The notes under the pieces are model-generated. The model worked only from the letters and a program-made list of their open reading frames with translations. It was not told the origin of the DNA and did not search any database. A program made the translations under genes and the position numbers. Positions 17,232 to 25,609 of a DNA stretch of 64,000 bases are shown piece after piece. The number at the start of each line of letters is the position of its first letter. The first letter of the stretch is position 1. Source of the DNA: Sciscionella marina DSM 45152. GTDB taxonomy: Bacteria; Actinomycetota; Actinomycetes; Mycobacteriales; Pseudonocardiaceae. Where the stretch lies: the NCBI RefSeq assembly GCF_000379465.1, contig NZ_KB905381.1, forward strand, positions 62,001-126,000, in the 5' to 3' direction.

Positions 17232-17976
17232 CGGTCGGTTCTCCTTCGCCTGGCAGTGTCGATGTGGTCCCGGTGTAGAACTGGTGGACGTGCTGCGCGA
17301 GGAAGGCGGCGGCTTCGGTTGCTTGCCGTGCACCGATGAGGGCGAGTAGGTGAGCGTGCTCGCCGGCCAGCCGTTGTGCTGTTGCTTCCCAGTCGTCTGA
17401 CTGCTGGAATGCGTTTGTCATCCGGTCTTGGATCGGGATGGCCAGTCCGCCCAACAGCGATTCCTGCAGCCCCCCGGCGGTTTGTGCGAGCCGGAGATGG
17501 AAGGCCGTGTCCAGTTCGCTGAATCGGGTAGGTGTCAGAGACGGTTGCCGCATCCTGACCACGAGCCGATGGAAGTCCCTGAGGTCGTGCGCCGCGGCGG
17601 TGGCCGATGCGGCCGACGCGGAGGCGCGTTCGACAGCAATCCGGACGCCGAGCAGGTCTTCGTCGTTGATGGGGAGTCGACTCAGCAGGACTAACCGCAG
17701 AAGCGTGCTGATGCTTTCAGAACCGGTGCGTTGTAACAACCGCGTCCCATCCGGGGACGGTTCGCTGGAGACGAGGCCGATGGCGCTCAGGGTGTCGAGC
17801 GCGCGCGTCACGCTCTGGCGACTGGTCCCGAGTTCGGTTGCCAGTTCTCTCGCTGTCGGCGCATGGGCACCGGGGTGTGGGTTGGCGCGCAGGATCCATT
17901 TCGCCACGGCCGATGTCGACTCTCGAGGTGAGGAGACTCTGGGTATACGTGTGGCCTCGCCAGGCGCGGTTGGCAT
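17080..17976 (-). CDS. FadR-type GntR regulator, 298 aa as read, 3' end suspicious
   Basis: Predicted transcription factor. The winged HTH is at ~35-80 (TARELATELGTSRQSVTRALDTLSAIGLVSSEPSPDGTRLLQ), followed by an all-helical FCD effector domain. FCD metal-site residues are plausible in SELDTAFHLRLAQTAGG and GEHAHLLALI. The FCD fold ends near residue 245 (HVHQFYTGTT). The last ~50 residues are Arg/His/Gly-rich out-of-frame-looking sequence overlapping the 160-aa gene, so a frameshift near the end, or an unusual long overlap, is likely. The start has GAGGAG upstream. It is divergent from the B12-mutase operon, and two TGGTC-T-GACC sites lie between them, so it probably regulates that operon. 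Confidence 0.85.
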   Translation of the reverse strand: MPTAPGEATRIPRVSSPRESTSAVAKWILRANPHPGAHAPTARELATELGTSRQSVTRALDTLSAIGLVSSEPSPDGTRLLQRTGSESISTLLRLVLLSRLPINDEDLLGVRIAVERASASAASATAAAHDLRDFHRLVVRMRQPSLTPTRFSELDTAFHLRLAQTAGGLQESLLGGLAIPIQDRMTNAFQQSDDWEATAQRLAGEHAHLLALIGARQATEAAAFLAQHVHQFYTGTTSTLPGEGEPTDDQAPEPASHCRRHTGGGDRFHRDVPGHRRANGGTPRYRADHEQGAADDQ

Positions 17977-18045
17977 GGTCGCTCCTCACGTCGGTGTGAG
18001 TGTGTCGAGGTTCGACTCGTGTCCATTCTGACGCTAGCAAGATAA

Positions 18046-18056
18046 TGGTCTGACCG
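18046..18056. promoter_or_regulatory. FadR-type operator, copy 1
   Basis: TGGTC-T-GACCG, a nearly perfect inverted repeat (last pair broken) matching the general TGGTNNNACCA pattern bound by FadR-subfamily GntR proteins. It lies between the FadR gene and hcmB. The same core recurs at 18101 and 22675. Confidence 0.65.
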
Positions 18057-18100
18057 CGATATCTAAATGACCACTTGTGCGATGAGACCAAACAGATCTA

Positions 18101-18111
18101 TGGTCTGACCA
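18101..18111. promoter_or_regulatory. FadR-type operator, copy 2
   Basis: TGGTC-T-GACCA, a perfect 5+1+5 inverted repeat, 29 bases before the hcmB start and so placed to block or overlap its promoter. Copy 1 is 55 bp away, about five helical turns, so cooperative binding on one DNA face is possible. Confidence 0.7.
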
Positions 18112-18139
18112 AGACACGGTATGGCCAAAAGGAGTTGCT

Positions 18140-18562
18140 GTGGACATCAGCGTGGAGGAGCCGATCCGGGTGATGCTCGCCAAGATCGGGCTCGACGGTC
18201 ATGACCGTGGAGTCAAGGTTGTTGCGCGTGTTTTGCGTGACGCGGGCATGGAGGTCATCTACACCGGTCTGCACCGCTCGCCAGAGCAGGTGTTGGAGGC
18301 TGCGGTCCAGGAGGACGTCGACGTTCTGGGAGTGAGCCTGCTGTCAGGGGCACACATGCCGATCTTCACGAAACTCTTCGAGCTGATCGGACAGTTGCCG
18401 GAGGCCCCGCGGTTCGCGATCGTCGCCGGAGGGGTCATGCCGGATGAGGATGAGCTCGCGCTGCGCGAGATAGGCGTCGCCGAGATTCTCGGGCAGGACA
18501 CGCCGCCCGAGACGGTGGCCGATGTCGTGCGCAAACTCGGCGTTGCAGCCGCGGCCCGCTGA
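18140..18562 (+). CDS. hcmB: B12-binding small subunit of a 2-hydroxyisobutyryl-CoA-type mutase, 140 aa
   Basis: Cobalamin-binding subunit of an acyl-CoA mutase. The base-off/His-on signature DGHDRG is at ~19-24, with His21 as the cobalt ligand. SLLSGAH (~75-81) and the GG of VAGGVMPDEDE (~105) complete the Rossmann-like B12 domain. Length equals the separate small subunits of HcmB and IcmB-type enzymes. GTG start with AAAAGGAG upstream. First gene of the operon hcmB-ligase-meaB-hcmA, directly behind the two FadR sites. It works with the large subunit encoded at 20.9 kb; the two are separated by the ligase and chaperone genes. Confidence 0.9.
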   Translation: MDISVEEPIRVMLAKIGLDGHDRGVKVVARVLRDAGMEVIYTGLHRSPEQVLEAAVQEDVDVLGVSLLSGAHMPIFTKLFELIGQLPEAPRFAIVAGGVMPDEDELALREIGVAEILGQDTPPETVADVVRKLGVAAAAR

Positions 18563-18580
18563 GTCGAGGGGAGCACCGCG

Positions 18581-19993
18581 ATGGAGCAGTGGACCTGGCC
18601 GCCTCGGTACGACGAGGATTACCGTCCGGTCGACGACAATCTTTACTGGTTCCCTCGGCGCGAGACCATGCCCGCCGACGAACGGGACGAGCGGATCATC
18701 GAGCGTATCCGCGAGGTCATGACCTACGCCTGGGAGAACGCACCGTTCTACCGTCACAAATGGGAGGCCGCGGGGATTCACCCCTCGGCGATCCGCTCGC
18801 TCGAGGACTTCGAGAGGGTCCCCGTGGTTCGCAAGGATGAGCTGCGCGCCGACCAGCTGGCGCACGAGTCGTTCGGCAGCTACCTCTGTGTGCCGGAGCC
18901 CGAGGTCAAGCACGTGAACGGGACGTCGGGCACCACTGGCCGGCCGACGGCGTTCGGTGTCAACGAGCGCGACTGGCGCAGCGTCGCCAACGCCCATGCC
19001 CGGGTCATGTGGGCCATGGGCATTCGTCCCGCCGACACGGTCCTCGTCGCGTCGCCGTTGAGCCTCTACTGGGGCTCATGGGGCGCCTATATCGGTGCCG
19101 AGCGCCTTGGCGCCCGGGTCTGCCCGTTCGGGGCGGGCCAGAACGGGCAGACCAAGCGCACGATCGCCTGGATGCGCCAGATGGGCGTCACCGTCTTCTA
19201 CGGCACACCGTCCTACGCACTGCACCTCGCCGAGACGGCGAGATCGGAGGGAATCGATCCGGCGTCGCTCGGACTCACCCGGATGTTCTTCTCGGGCGAG
19301 CCTGGTGCCAGCGTGGCCTCGGTCCGGGCGAAGCTCGAGTCGACGTTTGCGGCCTTGGTCTACGACTCCGGGAGCATGGCCGAGGTCAGCCCTTGGATGC
19401 ACCTGGGCGCCGGGCAGGACGAATCGGGTGTCTTCGCTTGGCAGGACCTGGTTTACACAGAGGTCTGCGATCCGGCCACGCTCACCAGAGTGCCGTACGG
19501 GGCCGAGGGAACCCCGGTCTACACGACGCTGGAACGCACGAGCCAGCCGATGATCCGGCTGGTCTCCAACGACCTCACCCGCTGGGAGGCCCCGGATGCC
19601 AGCCGGGGGCGCACGTACCCGTTCCTGCCGAAGGGGATCTACGGGCGTATCGACGACATGTTCCTCGTCCGAGGCGAGAACATCTACCCCAGCGCCATCG
19701 ACGACGTACTGACGGCCGAGGCCGACTACGGCGGCGAGCACCGCATCGTGATCACCCGGCAGACGGCGATGGACCGGCTCGCGGTCCAGGTCGAGACTCA
19801 TCCGGGCCTGGCCGCTACCGAGCACAGCGCATGGGCTGAGCGGCTGTCCTCGCGGCTTCGGTCCGTGCTCGGCGTCGGAGTCGACGTGGTCGTGGTCTCC
19901 CCGAACACGTTCGACAGGACGGATTTCAAGGCTCGCAGGGTGATCGACGATCGAACCCTGCTGCGCGAGATTCAAGGCGGCGGTGCGGCGTGA
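18581..19993 (+). CDS. PaaK-like acyl-CoA ligase, likely 2-hydroxyisobutyryl-CoA synthetase, 470 aa
   Basis: AMP-forming ligase of the phenylacetate-CoA ligase branch. The P-loop HVNGTSGTTGRPT is at ~111-123. The middle motif YDSGSMAEVSPW and the hinge region YGRIDDMFLVRGENIYPSAIDDV are visible, with the late KARR segment near the C-terminus. It would activate the free acid with ATP and CoA for the mutase. In known 2-hydroxyisobutyrate degraders a ligase of this kind and size is encoded next to the mutase, so that substrate is favoured, but specificity is inferred from context only. GAGGGGAG precedes the start; the stop overlaps meaB as GTGA. Confidence 0.85.
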   Translation: MEQWTWPPRYDEDYRPVDDNLYWFPRRETMPADERDERIIERIREVMTYAWENAPFYRHKWEAAGIHPSAIRSLEDFERVPVVRKDELRADQLAHESFGSYLCVPEPEVKHVNGTSGTTGRPTAFGVNERDWRSVANAHARVMWAMGIRPADTVLVASPLSLYWGSWGAYIGAERLGARVCPFGAGQNGQTKRTIAWMRQMGVTVFYGTPSYALHLAETARSEGIDPASLGLTRMFFSGEPGASVASVRAKLESTFAALVYDSGSMAEVSPWMHLGAGQDESGVFAWQDLVYTEVCDPATLTRVPYGAEGTPVYTTLERTSQPMIRLVSNDLTRWEAPDASRGRTYPFLPKGIYGRIDDMFLVRGENIYPSAIDDVLTAEADYGGEHRIVITRQTAMDRLAVQVETHPGLAATEHSAWAERLSSRLRSVLGVGVDVVVVSPNTFDRTDFKARRVIDDRTLLREIQGGGAA

Positions 19994-20934
19994 CCGCCAT
20001 CAGTCCCCTCGCCGAGCGGGTCGTTGCGGGCGAACTCCCCGCGCTCGCCCGTGCGCTGACCTTGGTGGAGCGCCGCCGGGATGGGGTGAACGAGCTGCTC
20101 GCCGACCTGCACCGCCGTACTGGCGGAGCTCAGGTTCTCGGGGTCACCGGACCTCCGGGAAGTGGAAAGTCCACGCTGGTCACCGGGCTCACCGCCGAAT
20201 ACCGTGCGCGCGGACGCACAGTGGGGGTGATCGCCGTCGACCCGTCGAGCATCCTCACTGGTGGCGCGATCCTTGGTGATCGGATCAGGATGACTGGTCT
20301 CGCTGGTGACCCCGGCGTCTTCATCCGCTCGATTGCCACGCGTGGCGCGCTCGGCGGCCTGTCGCGGGCGGCCTTGGACGCGATCACCGTGCTCGATGCC
20401 GCGGGCAAGGACGTCATCGTGCTGGAAACGGTCGGTGTCGGCCAGGCCGAGGTCGACGTGCTGGCCGCGGCGCAGACCGTGGCCGTGGTCAGCGTGCCAG
20501 GGATGGGCGACGATGTGCAGGCCATCAAGGCCGGTCTGCTCGAGATCGCCGACGTGCACGTCGTCAACAAGGCCGACCGCGACGGCGCGCACAAGACGGT
20601 TGCCGAGCTTCGCGAGATGCTGAAGATGACACCGCGCACCGTCGTTGGCTGGAATGTTCCGATACGGCAGACCACCGCTGCCACGGGCGACGGGGTGGCG
20701 CGGCTTGCCGACACCTTCGACGAGCACCGGGCTTGGCTCGACACGAGCGGTGAGGGCGGGGTGCGCGAGCGGCGCAATGCCGGGACTCGCATTCGCTGGA
20801 TGGCCGAGGAATTCGTCATGCGTGGCCTTCGCCCGGGCGCCCCGGATTTCGATACGGCGGTCGCGGCCGTCGTCGGCCGCAGGACCGATCCGGCTCAGGC
20901 AGCGCGGGAACTCGTTCGGGCTCTGTGCCCGTAG
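19990..20934 (+). CDS. meaB: MeaB-type GTPase chaperone for the B12 mutase, 314 aa
   Basis: G3E-family GTPase that protects and reloads cobalamin in acyl-CoA mutases. Walker A GPPGSGKST is at 54-62, switch-region ETVGVGQ at 146-152, and the guanine-specificity NKAD at 193-196. The start GTG overlaps the ligase stop. Length is close to that of MeaB/ArgK proteins. Since the gene is inside the operon, it is probably dedicated to this mutase and not to a methylmalonyl-CoA mutase encoded elsewhere. Confidence 0.95.
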   Translation: MTAISPLAERVVAGELPALARALTLVERRRDGVNELLADLHRRTGGAQVLGVTGPPGSGKSTLVTGLTAEYRARGRTVGVIAVDPSSILTGGAILGDRIRMTGLAGDPGVFIRSIATRGALGGLSRAALDAITVLDAAGKDVIVLETVGVGQAEVDVLAAAQTVAVVSVPGMGDDVQAIKAGLLEIADVHVVNKADRDGAHKTVAELREMLKMTPRTVVGWNVPIRQTTAATGDGVARLADTFDEHRAWLDTSGEGGVRERRNAGTRIRWMAEEFVMRGLRPGAPDFDTAVAAVVGRRTDPAQAARELVRALCP

Positions 20935-20951
20935 ACGACAGGAGTATTGAG

Positions 20952-22655
20952 ATGACCGATATCGAACGAGAGGGACGCTTTGTGGACGAGGACCTCGTCC
21001 GGCACATCGAGGCCGACCTCGCCGACTGGGAAGGCAACGAGCTTGCCGACTTCCTCGAGCGCGCCCCGGAGTCGAAGGACGAGTATCGAAGTGGATCCGG
21101 CATGCCGGTGCAACGCGTGTACACCCCGGCGGACCTGTCGGGGCGCTGGGACGAAATCGGTCTGCCCGGCCGTTTTCCGTACACGCGCGGGCCGTACCCC
21201 ACGATGTATCGCGGCCGGACCTGGACGATGCGTCAGATCGCTGGCTTCGGACAGGCGGAGGAGACCAACCAGCGCTTCCGCTACCTGATCGCGCAGGGTC
21301 AGACGGGGCTGTCGGTCGATTTCGATATGCCAACCCTCATGGGTTTGGACTCCGATCACGCGATGAGCCTCGGTGAGGTGGGCCGGGAGGGCGTCGCCGT
21401 CGACACCCTCCCGGACATGGAGGCGTTGTTCGAGGGAATCGACCTCGAACGGATCAGCGTGTCGATGACGATCAACCCGTCGGCGTGGATTCTGCTGGCG
21501 ATGTATGTTGCCGTTGCCGAGGACCACGGCCTTGATCTGAACAAGCTGTCCGGGACCATCCAGAACGACATTCTCAAGGAGTACGTGGCGCAGAAGGAGT
21601 GGATCTTCCCGGTCCGCTCCAGCATGCGAATCGTGCGGGACACCATCGTCTACTGCGCCGAGCACATGGCGCGGTACAACCCGGTCAACGTCAGCGGCTA
21701 CCACATCAGTGAGGCAGGAGCGAACGCGCAGCAGGAGATCGCCTTCACCATGGCGATCACCAAGGCGTATATCGATGACGTCGTCGCGACCGGCGTCGAC
21801 ATCGACCGGTTCGCGTCCCGGCTGTCCTTCTTCTTCGTCAGCCAGGCCGATCTGTTCGAGGAAGTGGCGAAATTTCGCGCGGTGCGCCGCTATTACGCGA
21901 AGCTGGTGCAAAGCTACGGGGCGGCGAACTCGAACTCCATGCGGCTCCGCTTCCACGCCCAGACCGCAGCGGCCACGCTGACCAAACCGCAGCCGCTCAA
22001 CAACATCGTTCGGACCGCGCTCCAGGCCCTCTCCGCGGTGCTCGGTGGCGCGCAGTCGCTGCACACCAACGGGCTGGACGAGGCATACACGATCCCGAGC
22101 GAGATGGCTATGAAAGTCGCGCTGCGCACGCAGCAGATCCTGGCCGACGAGACAGGTGTGCCGTCGGTGATCGACCCGTTGGGCGGCTCGTACTACGTCG
22201 AGAACCTCACGGATCGGCTCGAACGGGGTATCGGGGAGTACCTGCGCAAGGTGGACGAGATGGGCGGTGTCATCGCCGCCATCGAGCAGGGCTACTTCCA
22301 GCGGGAGATCTCCGACACCGCTTACGACTACGCCAAGCGCAAGGGCAGTGGCGAGCGGCCCGTCATCGGTGTGAACAAGTACGTCGACGTCGACGAAGAC
22401 CAGCAGATCGAGGTGCACAAGCTCGACCCGGAGTCGGAGGCCCGCCAGGTTGCCCGGCTCAAGACGACGCGCGCCAACCGCGACCCGGTCCGGGCCGAGA
22501 AAGCGCTGGCCGACTTGCTCGCCGTAGCGAGGGACGACGCTGCGAACCTGATGCCCGCCACGATCGAGGCCGTCAGGGCTCATCTGTCCATGGGTGAGAT
22601 CACCGGTGCCTTGCAAGGAGTGTTTGGTTCCTACACCGAGACCCCCGTGTTCTGA
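20952..22655 (+). CDS. hcmA: Large (substrate-binding) subunit of 2-hydroxyisobutyryl-CoA-type mutase, 567 aa
   Basis: TIM-barrel substrate subunit of a coenzyme-B12 acyl-CoA mutase. YTRGPYPTMYRGRTWTMRQ, TGTIQNDILKEY-like SGTIQNDILKEY and ISGYHISEAG are family hallmarks, and the separate ~560-aa size fits HcmA/IcmA. Two selectivity positions are decisive. The Tyr89 position of methylmalonyl-CoA mutase is Ile96 (MRQIAGF), and the following Ala/Val position is Asp123 (SVDFDMP). These match Ile90 and Asp117 reported as diagnostic for the Aquincola 2-hydroxyisobutyryl-CoA mutase, with the same 27-residue spacing. The expected reaction is 2-hydroxyisobutyryl-CoA to 3-hydroxybutyryl-CoA. ATG at 20952 with ACAGGAG upstream. 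Assignment to the HCM branch is inference from these residues and the operon. Confidence 0.88.
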   Translation: MTDIEREGRFVDEDLVRHIEADLADWEGNELADFLERAPESKDEYRSGSGMPVQRVYTPADLSGRWDEIGLPGRFPYTRGPYPTMYRGRTWTMRQIAGFGQAEETNQRFRYLIAQGQTGLSVDFDMPTLMGLDSDHAMSLGEVGREGVAVDTLPDMEALFEGIDLERISVSMTINPSAWILLAMYVAVAEDHGLDLNKLSGTIQNDILKEYVAQKEWIFPVRSSMRIVRDTIVYCAEHMARYNPVNVSGYHISEAGANAQQEIAFTMAITKAYIDDVVATGVDIDRFASRLSFFFVSQADLFEEVAKFRAVRRYYAKLVQSYGAANSNSMRLRFHAQTAAATLTKPQPLNNIVRTALQALSAVLGGAQSLHTNGLDEAYTIPSEMAMKVALRTQQILADETGVPSVIDPLGGSYYVENLTDRLERGIGEYLRKVDEMGGVIAAIEQGYFQREISDTAYDYAKRKGSGERPVIGVNKYVDVDEDQQIEVHKLDPESEARQVARLKTTRANRDPVRAEKALADLLAVARDDAANLMPATIEAVRAHLSMGEITGALQGVFGSYTETPVF

Positions 22656-22674
22656 GCAATCCTCCTGGCGGACC

Positions 22675-22685
22675 TGGTCAGACCG
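22675..22685. promoter_or_regulatory. FadR-type operator, copy 3
   Basis: TGGTC-A-GACCG, the same core as the sites at 18046 and 18101 with a different central base. It is 110 bp before the second FadR start and just after the hcmA stop, so it probably serves autoregulation of that gene. Confidence 0.6.
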
Positions 22686-22795
22686 CATGTGCGGACTTAT
22701 CGCGCGTGAGGTCTGTATGTAGGATCGCCTGAGGAGGTCGTGATGCGTGTTCACAGGTATTCGGGAGTGCGCCGCCACCGAGAGGGGGCTCGCTG

Positions 22796-23527
22796 ATGAG
22801 CGCGGAGAGTGGCTGGTCCCCCATTCAGAAGGTGCGGACCCATGAGTTGGTCCTCGCGCAGATCCAGGAGAAGATCCTGGGTGGAGAGTTGAAGGTCGGC
22901 GCCAAGCTGCCGAGTGAAAGGGAGCTCGTCGACGCGCTCGGCGTCAGCCGCAGCAGTGTGCGAGAGGCCCTGCGAGTGCTCGAAACCTTGGGGGTGATCG
23001 ACGCGCAGGCAGGATCGGGGCGCGACTCTGGCTCGGTGGTCTCGGCTCGGTCCACGCAAGCCCTGGGCAATCTGCTGCGGTTGCACGTCGTGCTGGCGGG
23101 CATCGACCTCGAAGACCTGATCGATGTCCGGGTGCAGTTCGAACGACATGCCGTGGTGGGGGCGGCGGAGAATCGGTCGCAGGCGGACGTGGCCGGTCTG
23201 CGCTCGTCGGTGGAGTCGATGCGACCGAACGGTGTCTCGTCGGTGGAGTTCAACGAGCTGGATACCGAGTTTCATGTGAGCGTGGCGCGCGCGTCCGGCA
23301 ATGAGCTGGTCGTCACCCTGATGCAGGCATTGCGGGACGCGATCAAGGCGGAGATGGTACGGGCTTTCACCGAGGTCGAGGACTGGCGCTTGGTGGGACA
23401 GCGCCTTGTCGGCGAACACGCGGCGATTGTCGACGCGATCGAGGACCGGCGTGGAGCGGACGGAGCCGACATGGTGGAGGACCACATCCGGGCCTTCTAC
23501 CGTGATCAGCTTGCCACGCGCCACTGA
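22796..23527 (+). CDS. FadR-type GntR regulator, 243 aa
   Basis: Predicted transcription factor. The winged HTH at ~20-75 has the textbook form LGGELKVGAKLPSERELVDALGVSRSSVREALRVLETLGVI. The FCD effector domain includes the metal-site stretch NELDTEFHVSVARASGN and GEHAAIVDAI. Length is typical. It follows hcmA in the same direction after 140 bp that hold an operator copy. The acyl-CoA or hydroxy-acid made in the pathway is a plausible effector. The 149 bp after it, convergent with the lipase gene, show no clear terminator. Confidence 0.93.
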   Translation: MSAESGWSPIQKVRTHELVLAQIQEKILGGELKVGAKLPSERELVDALGVSRSSVREALRVLETLGVIDAQAGSGRDSGSVVSARSTQALGNLLRLHVVLAGIDLEDLIDVRVQFERHAVVGAAENRSQADVAGLRSSVESMRPNGVSSVEFNELDTEFHVSVARASGNELVVTLMQALRDAIKAEMVRAFTEVEDWRLVGQRLVGEHAAIVDAIEDRRGADGADMVEDHIRAFYRDQLATRH

Positions 23528-23676
23528 GCGAGTGCCGTGTCTTGGCCGCGAGGATCCGGCGCGTCTCGTTGATGTCGACCGACAGCGGTCCGGCCAGTGC
23601 CATTCCCTCCGGTGACCTCCGCCCCCGCAGCAGCGGACGACGAGCCGCCGCTCCGCCGTGCTGGTCACTGCCCGCA

Positions 23677-24645
23677 TCATCCCTCCACCGAGGGAAGAAC
23701 GACCGAAGACCGTGAGTGCGCCAGGAGAAATCGGTCTGATCGGGAGACCGCGGCAACCGCGGCCGGGAGGCCGGACGACTCGAAGCCGTGCTCACCACCA
23801 GGCACGACCTGGAGTTCGACATCCACGTCGGCTGCGAGCATGTGGCACGCGAGGAGCACCGAGTCGTCGAGGAGAGCATCGGCGCTGCCGACGGTCAGCA
23901 GGCACGGCGGGAGTCCGCGCAGATCTGCGTAGCTCGGGGAGACCTCGGGATTTCGCCGCTGCGCAGGATCCGCGACGTACTGTGCGTAGAACCAGTCCAT
24001 CGCTTCACGGAAGATGACGACTCCGTCCTCTTGGAGCGGGAGCCGGGTCGCGTCGTAGTTGCCATAGAAGAGGCTCGCGGCGCGGAACGCACCAGGATGG
24101 CTGGCGTGGACGCGGACGAGTGTGGACACCGCCAAGCTCGCGCCGGCTGACTGACCGGTGATCAGCAGCCGGTCCGTACCGAACTCGGCCTGAGCGTTCT
24201 CGATCAACCAGCGCGCGATCGCTTCGCAGTCGTCCAGTCCCGCCGGGAAGGGGTGTTCCGGTGCCAGCCGGTAGTCAACGCTGATCACGGTCGCACCGAT
24301 GACGTCGGCCATGCGCTCCAGCGCCGCATCCTGATATGCGGCGCCGCCGAAGACGAACCCGCCGGGGTGAAAGTGGAGTACGACCGCGGACGGTGTGGCC
24401 GCGTCCACGATCCGCGCGTGCACCGTCGACGAATCGGTGACAATCGAGCGGGTGCGTGCCCTTGGCGAGCGATAAGAGTCCGCCCCGGCATCCATTGTGG
24501 ATCGGAGTGCCGAGGCGGATTCGGGAGGAAAGGACCAGCCGCCGCTCGCCAGTGCGGAGCGCATCGCTTCGTTGAATGTCCCGGCAGCCGGGTCGGCCGC
24601 GGCCGGGTCGAGGCCGCTGAGGTCGAGCTTGTACTTGTTGGTCAC
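23677..24645 (-). CDS. HSL-family alpha/beta hydrolase (esterase), 322 aa
   Basis: Esterase of the hormone-sensitive-lipase group. The oxyanion motif is HPGG (FHPGGFVFGG, variant of HGGG), the nucleophile elbow GQSAGAS has Ser ~170, and the acid and His are in LTVGSADALLDD and VVPGGEHGF. Conserved SVDYRLAPEHPFPAGLDD lies before the elbow. No signal peptide. Its start overlaps the SDR stop (ATGA), so both are one operon read away from the mutase. It may free an alcohol or acid that feeds the SDR or the mutase. Confidence 0.92.
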   Translation of the reverse strand: MTNKYKLDLSGLDPAAADPAAGTFNEAMRSALASGGWSFPPESASALRSTMDAGADSYRSPRARTRSIVTDSSTVHARIVDAATPSAVVLHFHPGGFVFGGAAYQDAALERMADVIGATVISVDYRLAPEHPFPAGLDDCEAIARWLIENAQAEFGTDRLLITGQSAGASLAVSTLVRVHASHPGAFRAASLFYGNYDATRLPLQEDGVVIFREAMDWFYAQYVADPAQRRNPEVSPSYADLRGLPPCLLTVGSADALLDDSVLLACHMLAADVDVELQVVPGGEHGFESSGLPAAVAAVSRSDRFLLAHSRSSVVLPSVEG

Positions 24646-25454
24646 CGTGCGGCCTGCCTTTCTGCCATGAAGCGAAGGTCCGGGTACCCCGTTGTCGCCC
24701 AGGCGCCGTCGACGATCAGGTTGATCCCGGAGACGTAGGAGGCCTCCCGGGAGGCCAGGAACGCCGCGGCCGCCGCGATCTGTTCGGGTTCGCCCACAGT
24801 GCCGAGCGGGATCCGCTCGAGGTATGCGTCGCGTATCTCGTCCACTGCCAGCCCAGCCTGCGTCAGCGGCGTCCGAGTCAGACCGGGGGAGACCGTATTG
24901 ACCCGGATTCCCGCTTCACCCAGTTCAAGGGCGCCGCACTGCGACAACATCGCGACGCCGGCCTTTGTCGCGCAGTAGGCCGAGCCCATGTGCATGGGGA
25001 CGATCGAGTTGAGTGAGGCGACGTTCACGATCGCACCACCGTGCCCCTGGGCCAGCAGCTGCCGCGCCTCGTATTTCATCCCGAGCATGACGCCGGTGAG
25101 GTTCGCGCCGAGGACGTTGTCCCAAGTCGCTCGGTCCATCTCGACGATGCGCTGCACGTTCCCGATGCCTGCGACATTGAAGCCGACGTCCAGCCGGCCG
25201 AACTTCGAAAACGCGGTGCCCACCGTCCGCTCGACATCCGTCTCGACGGTCATGTCGGCGTCGAGCGCCACACAGCGCTCGCCGAGTTCGTCGGTCATGG
25301 CGTGGAGCCGGTCGGAATTCAGGTCGGCGATCACCACCGCGCCACCTTCACCGACGAACATTCTCGCCACGGCGGCGCCGATTCCGGATGCTCCGCCGGT
25401 CACGACGGCGACTTGGGTCTCGAACCTCGCCACAGCTCGCGGCTCCACCTTCAC
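24642..25454 (-). CDS. Short-chain dehydrogenase/reductase, 270 aa
   Basis: Classical SDR oxidoreductase. Cofactor motif TGGASGIG, with the acidic IADLN after the second strand suggesting NAD(H). FNVAGIG corresponds to the NNAG motif. Catalytic Ser in NVASLNS and Tyr/Lys in SAYCATKAG are intact, and the C-terminal SPGLTRTPL and VDGAWATTG are standard. The GTG at 25454 (VKVEPRAV) was chosen because GAGGAGG precedes it; an in-frame ATG at 25511 lacks one. Divergent from the luciferase-like gene across an AT-rich gap. A hydroxyacyl-CoA or alcohol substrate from the neighbouring pathways is likely but not shown. Confidence 0.92.
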   Translation of the reverse strand: MKVEPRAVARFETQVAVVTGGASGIGAAVARMFVGEGGAVVIADLNSDRLHAMTDELGERCVALDADMTVETDVERTVGTAFSKFGRLDVGFNVAGIGNVQRIVEMDRATWDNVLGANLTGVMLGMKYEARQLLAQGHGGAIVNVASLNSIVPMHMGSAYCATKAGVAMLSQCGALELGEAGIRVNTVSPGLTRTPLTQAGLAVDEIRDAYLERIPLGTVGEPEQIAAAAAFLASREASYVSGINLIVDGAWATTGYPDLRFMAERQAAR

Positions 25455-25573
25455 GCTGACCTCCTCGGCTGTGAGATCCGGTCCTGCCTTGCGCGGTGAC
25501 CAGCAGACCAAGGCAGTGTGGTTGGTTGTAGAACATTATGTCAACTCTATGATCACTATATCTTATTCACAGT

Positions 25574-25608
25574 CAAAAAGACTTGAAATAAGTCAAAATG
25601 TCTTTTTG
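25574..25608. promoter_or_regulatory. AT-rich nested inverted repeats, probable operator
   Basis: Outer arms CAAAAAGAC (25574-25582) and GTCTTTTTG (25600-25608) are perfectly complementary across 17 bases. An inner pair, GACTT and AAGTC around GAAAT, overlaps them. AGTCAAAA occurs twice. It lies in a strikingly AT-rich stretch (about 25520-25640) between the divergent SDR and flavin-monooxygenase genes, just upstream of a TTGACA box. The TetR encoded at 26.9 kb is the most likely ligand. Confidence 0.6.
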
Positions 25609-25609
25609 C

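Noticed and set aside
20952-22655. Methylmalonyl-CoA or isobutyryl-CoA mutase
   Set aside because: The key positions are Ile96 and Asp123, not Tyr or Phe with a small residue, and the gene order fits 2-hydroxyisobutyryl-CoA mutase better.
20895-22778. 627-codon open frame on the minus strand
   Set aside because: Exact antisense shadow of hcmA; no domain, and codon bias explains the absence of stops.
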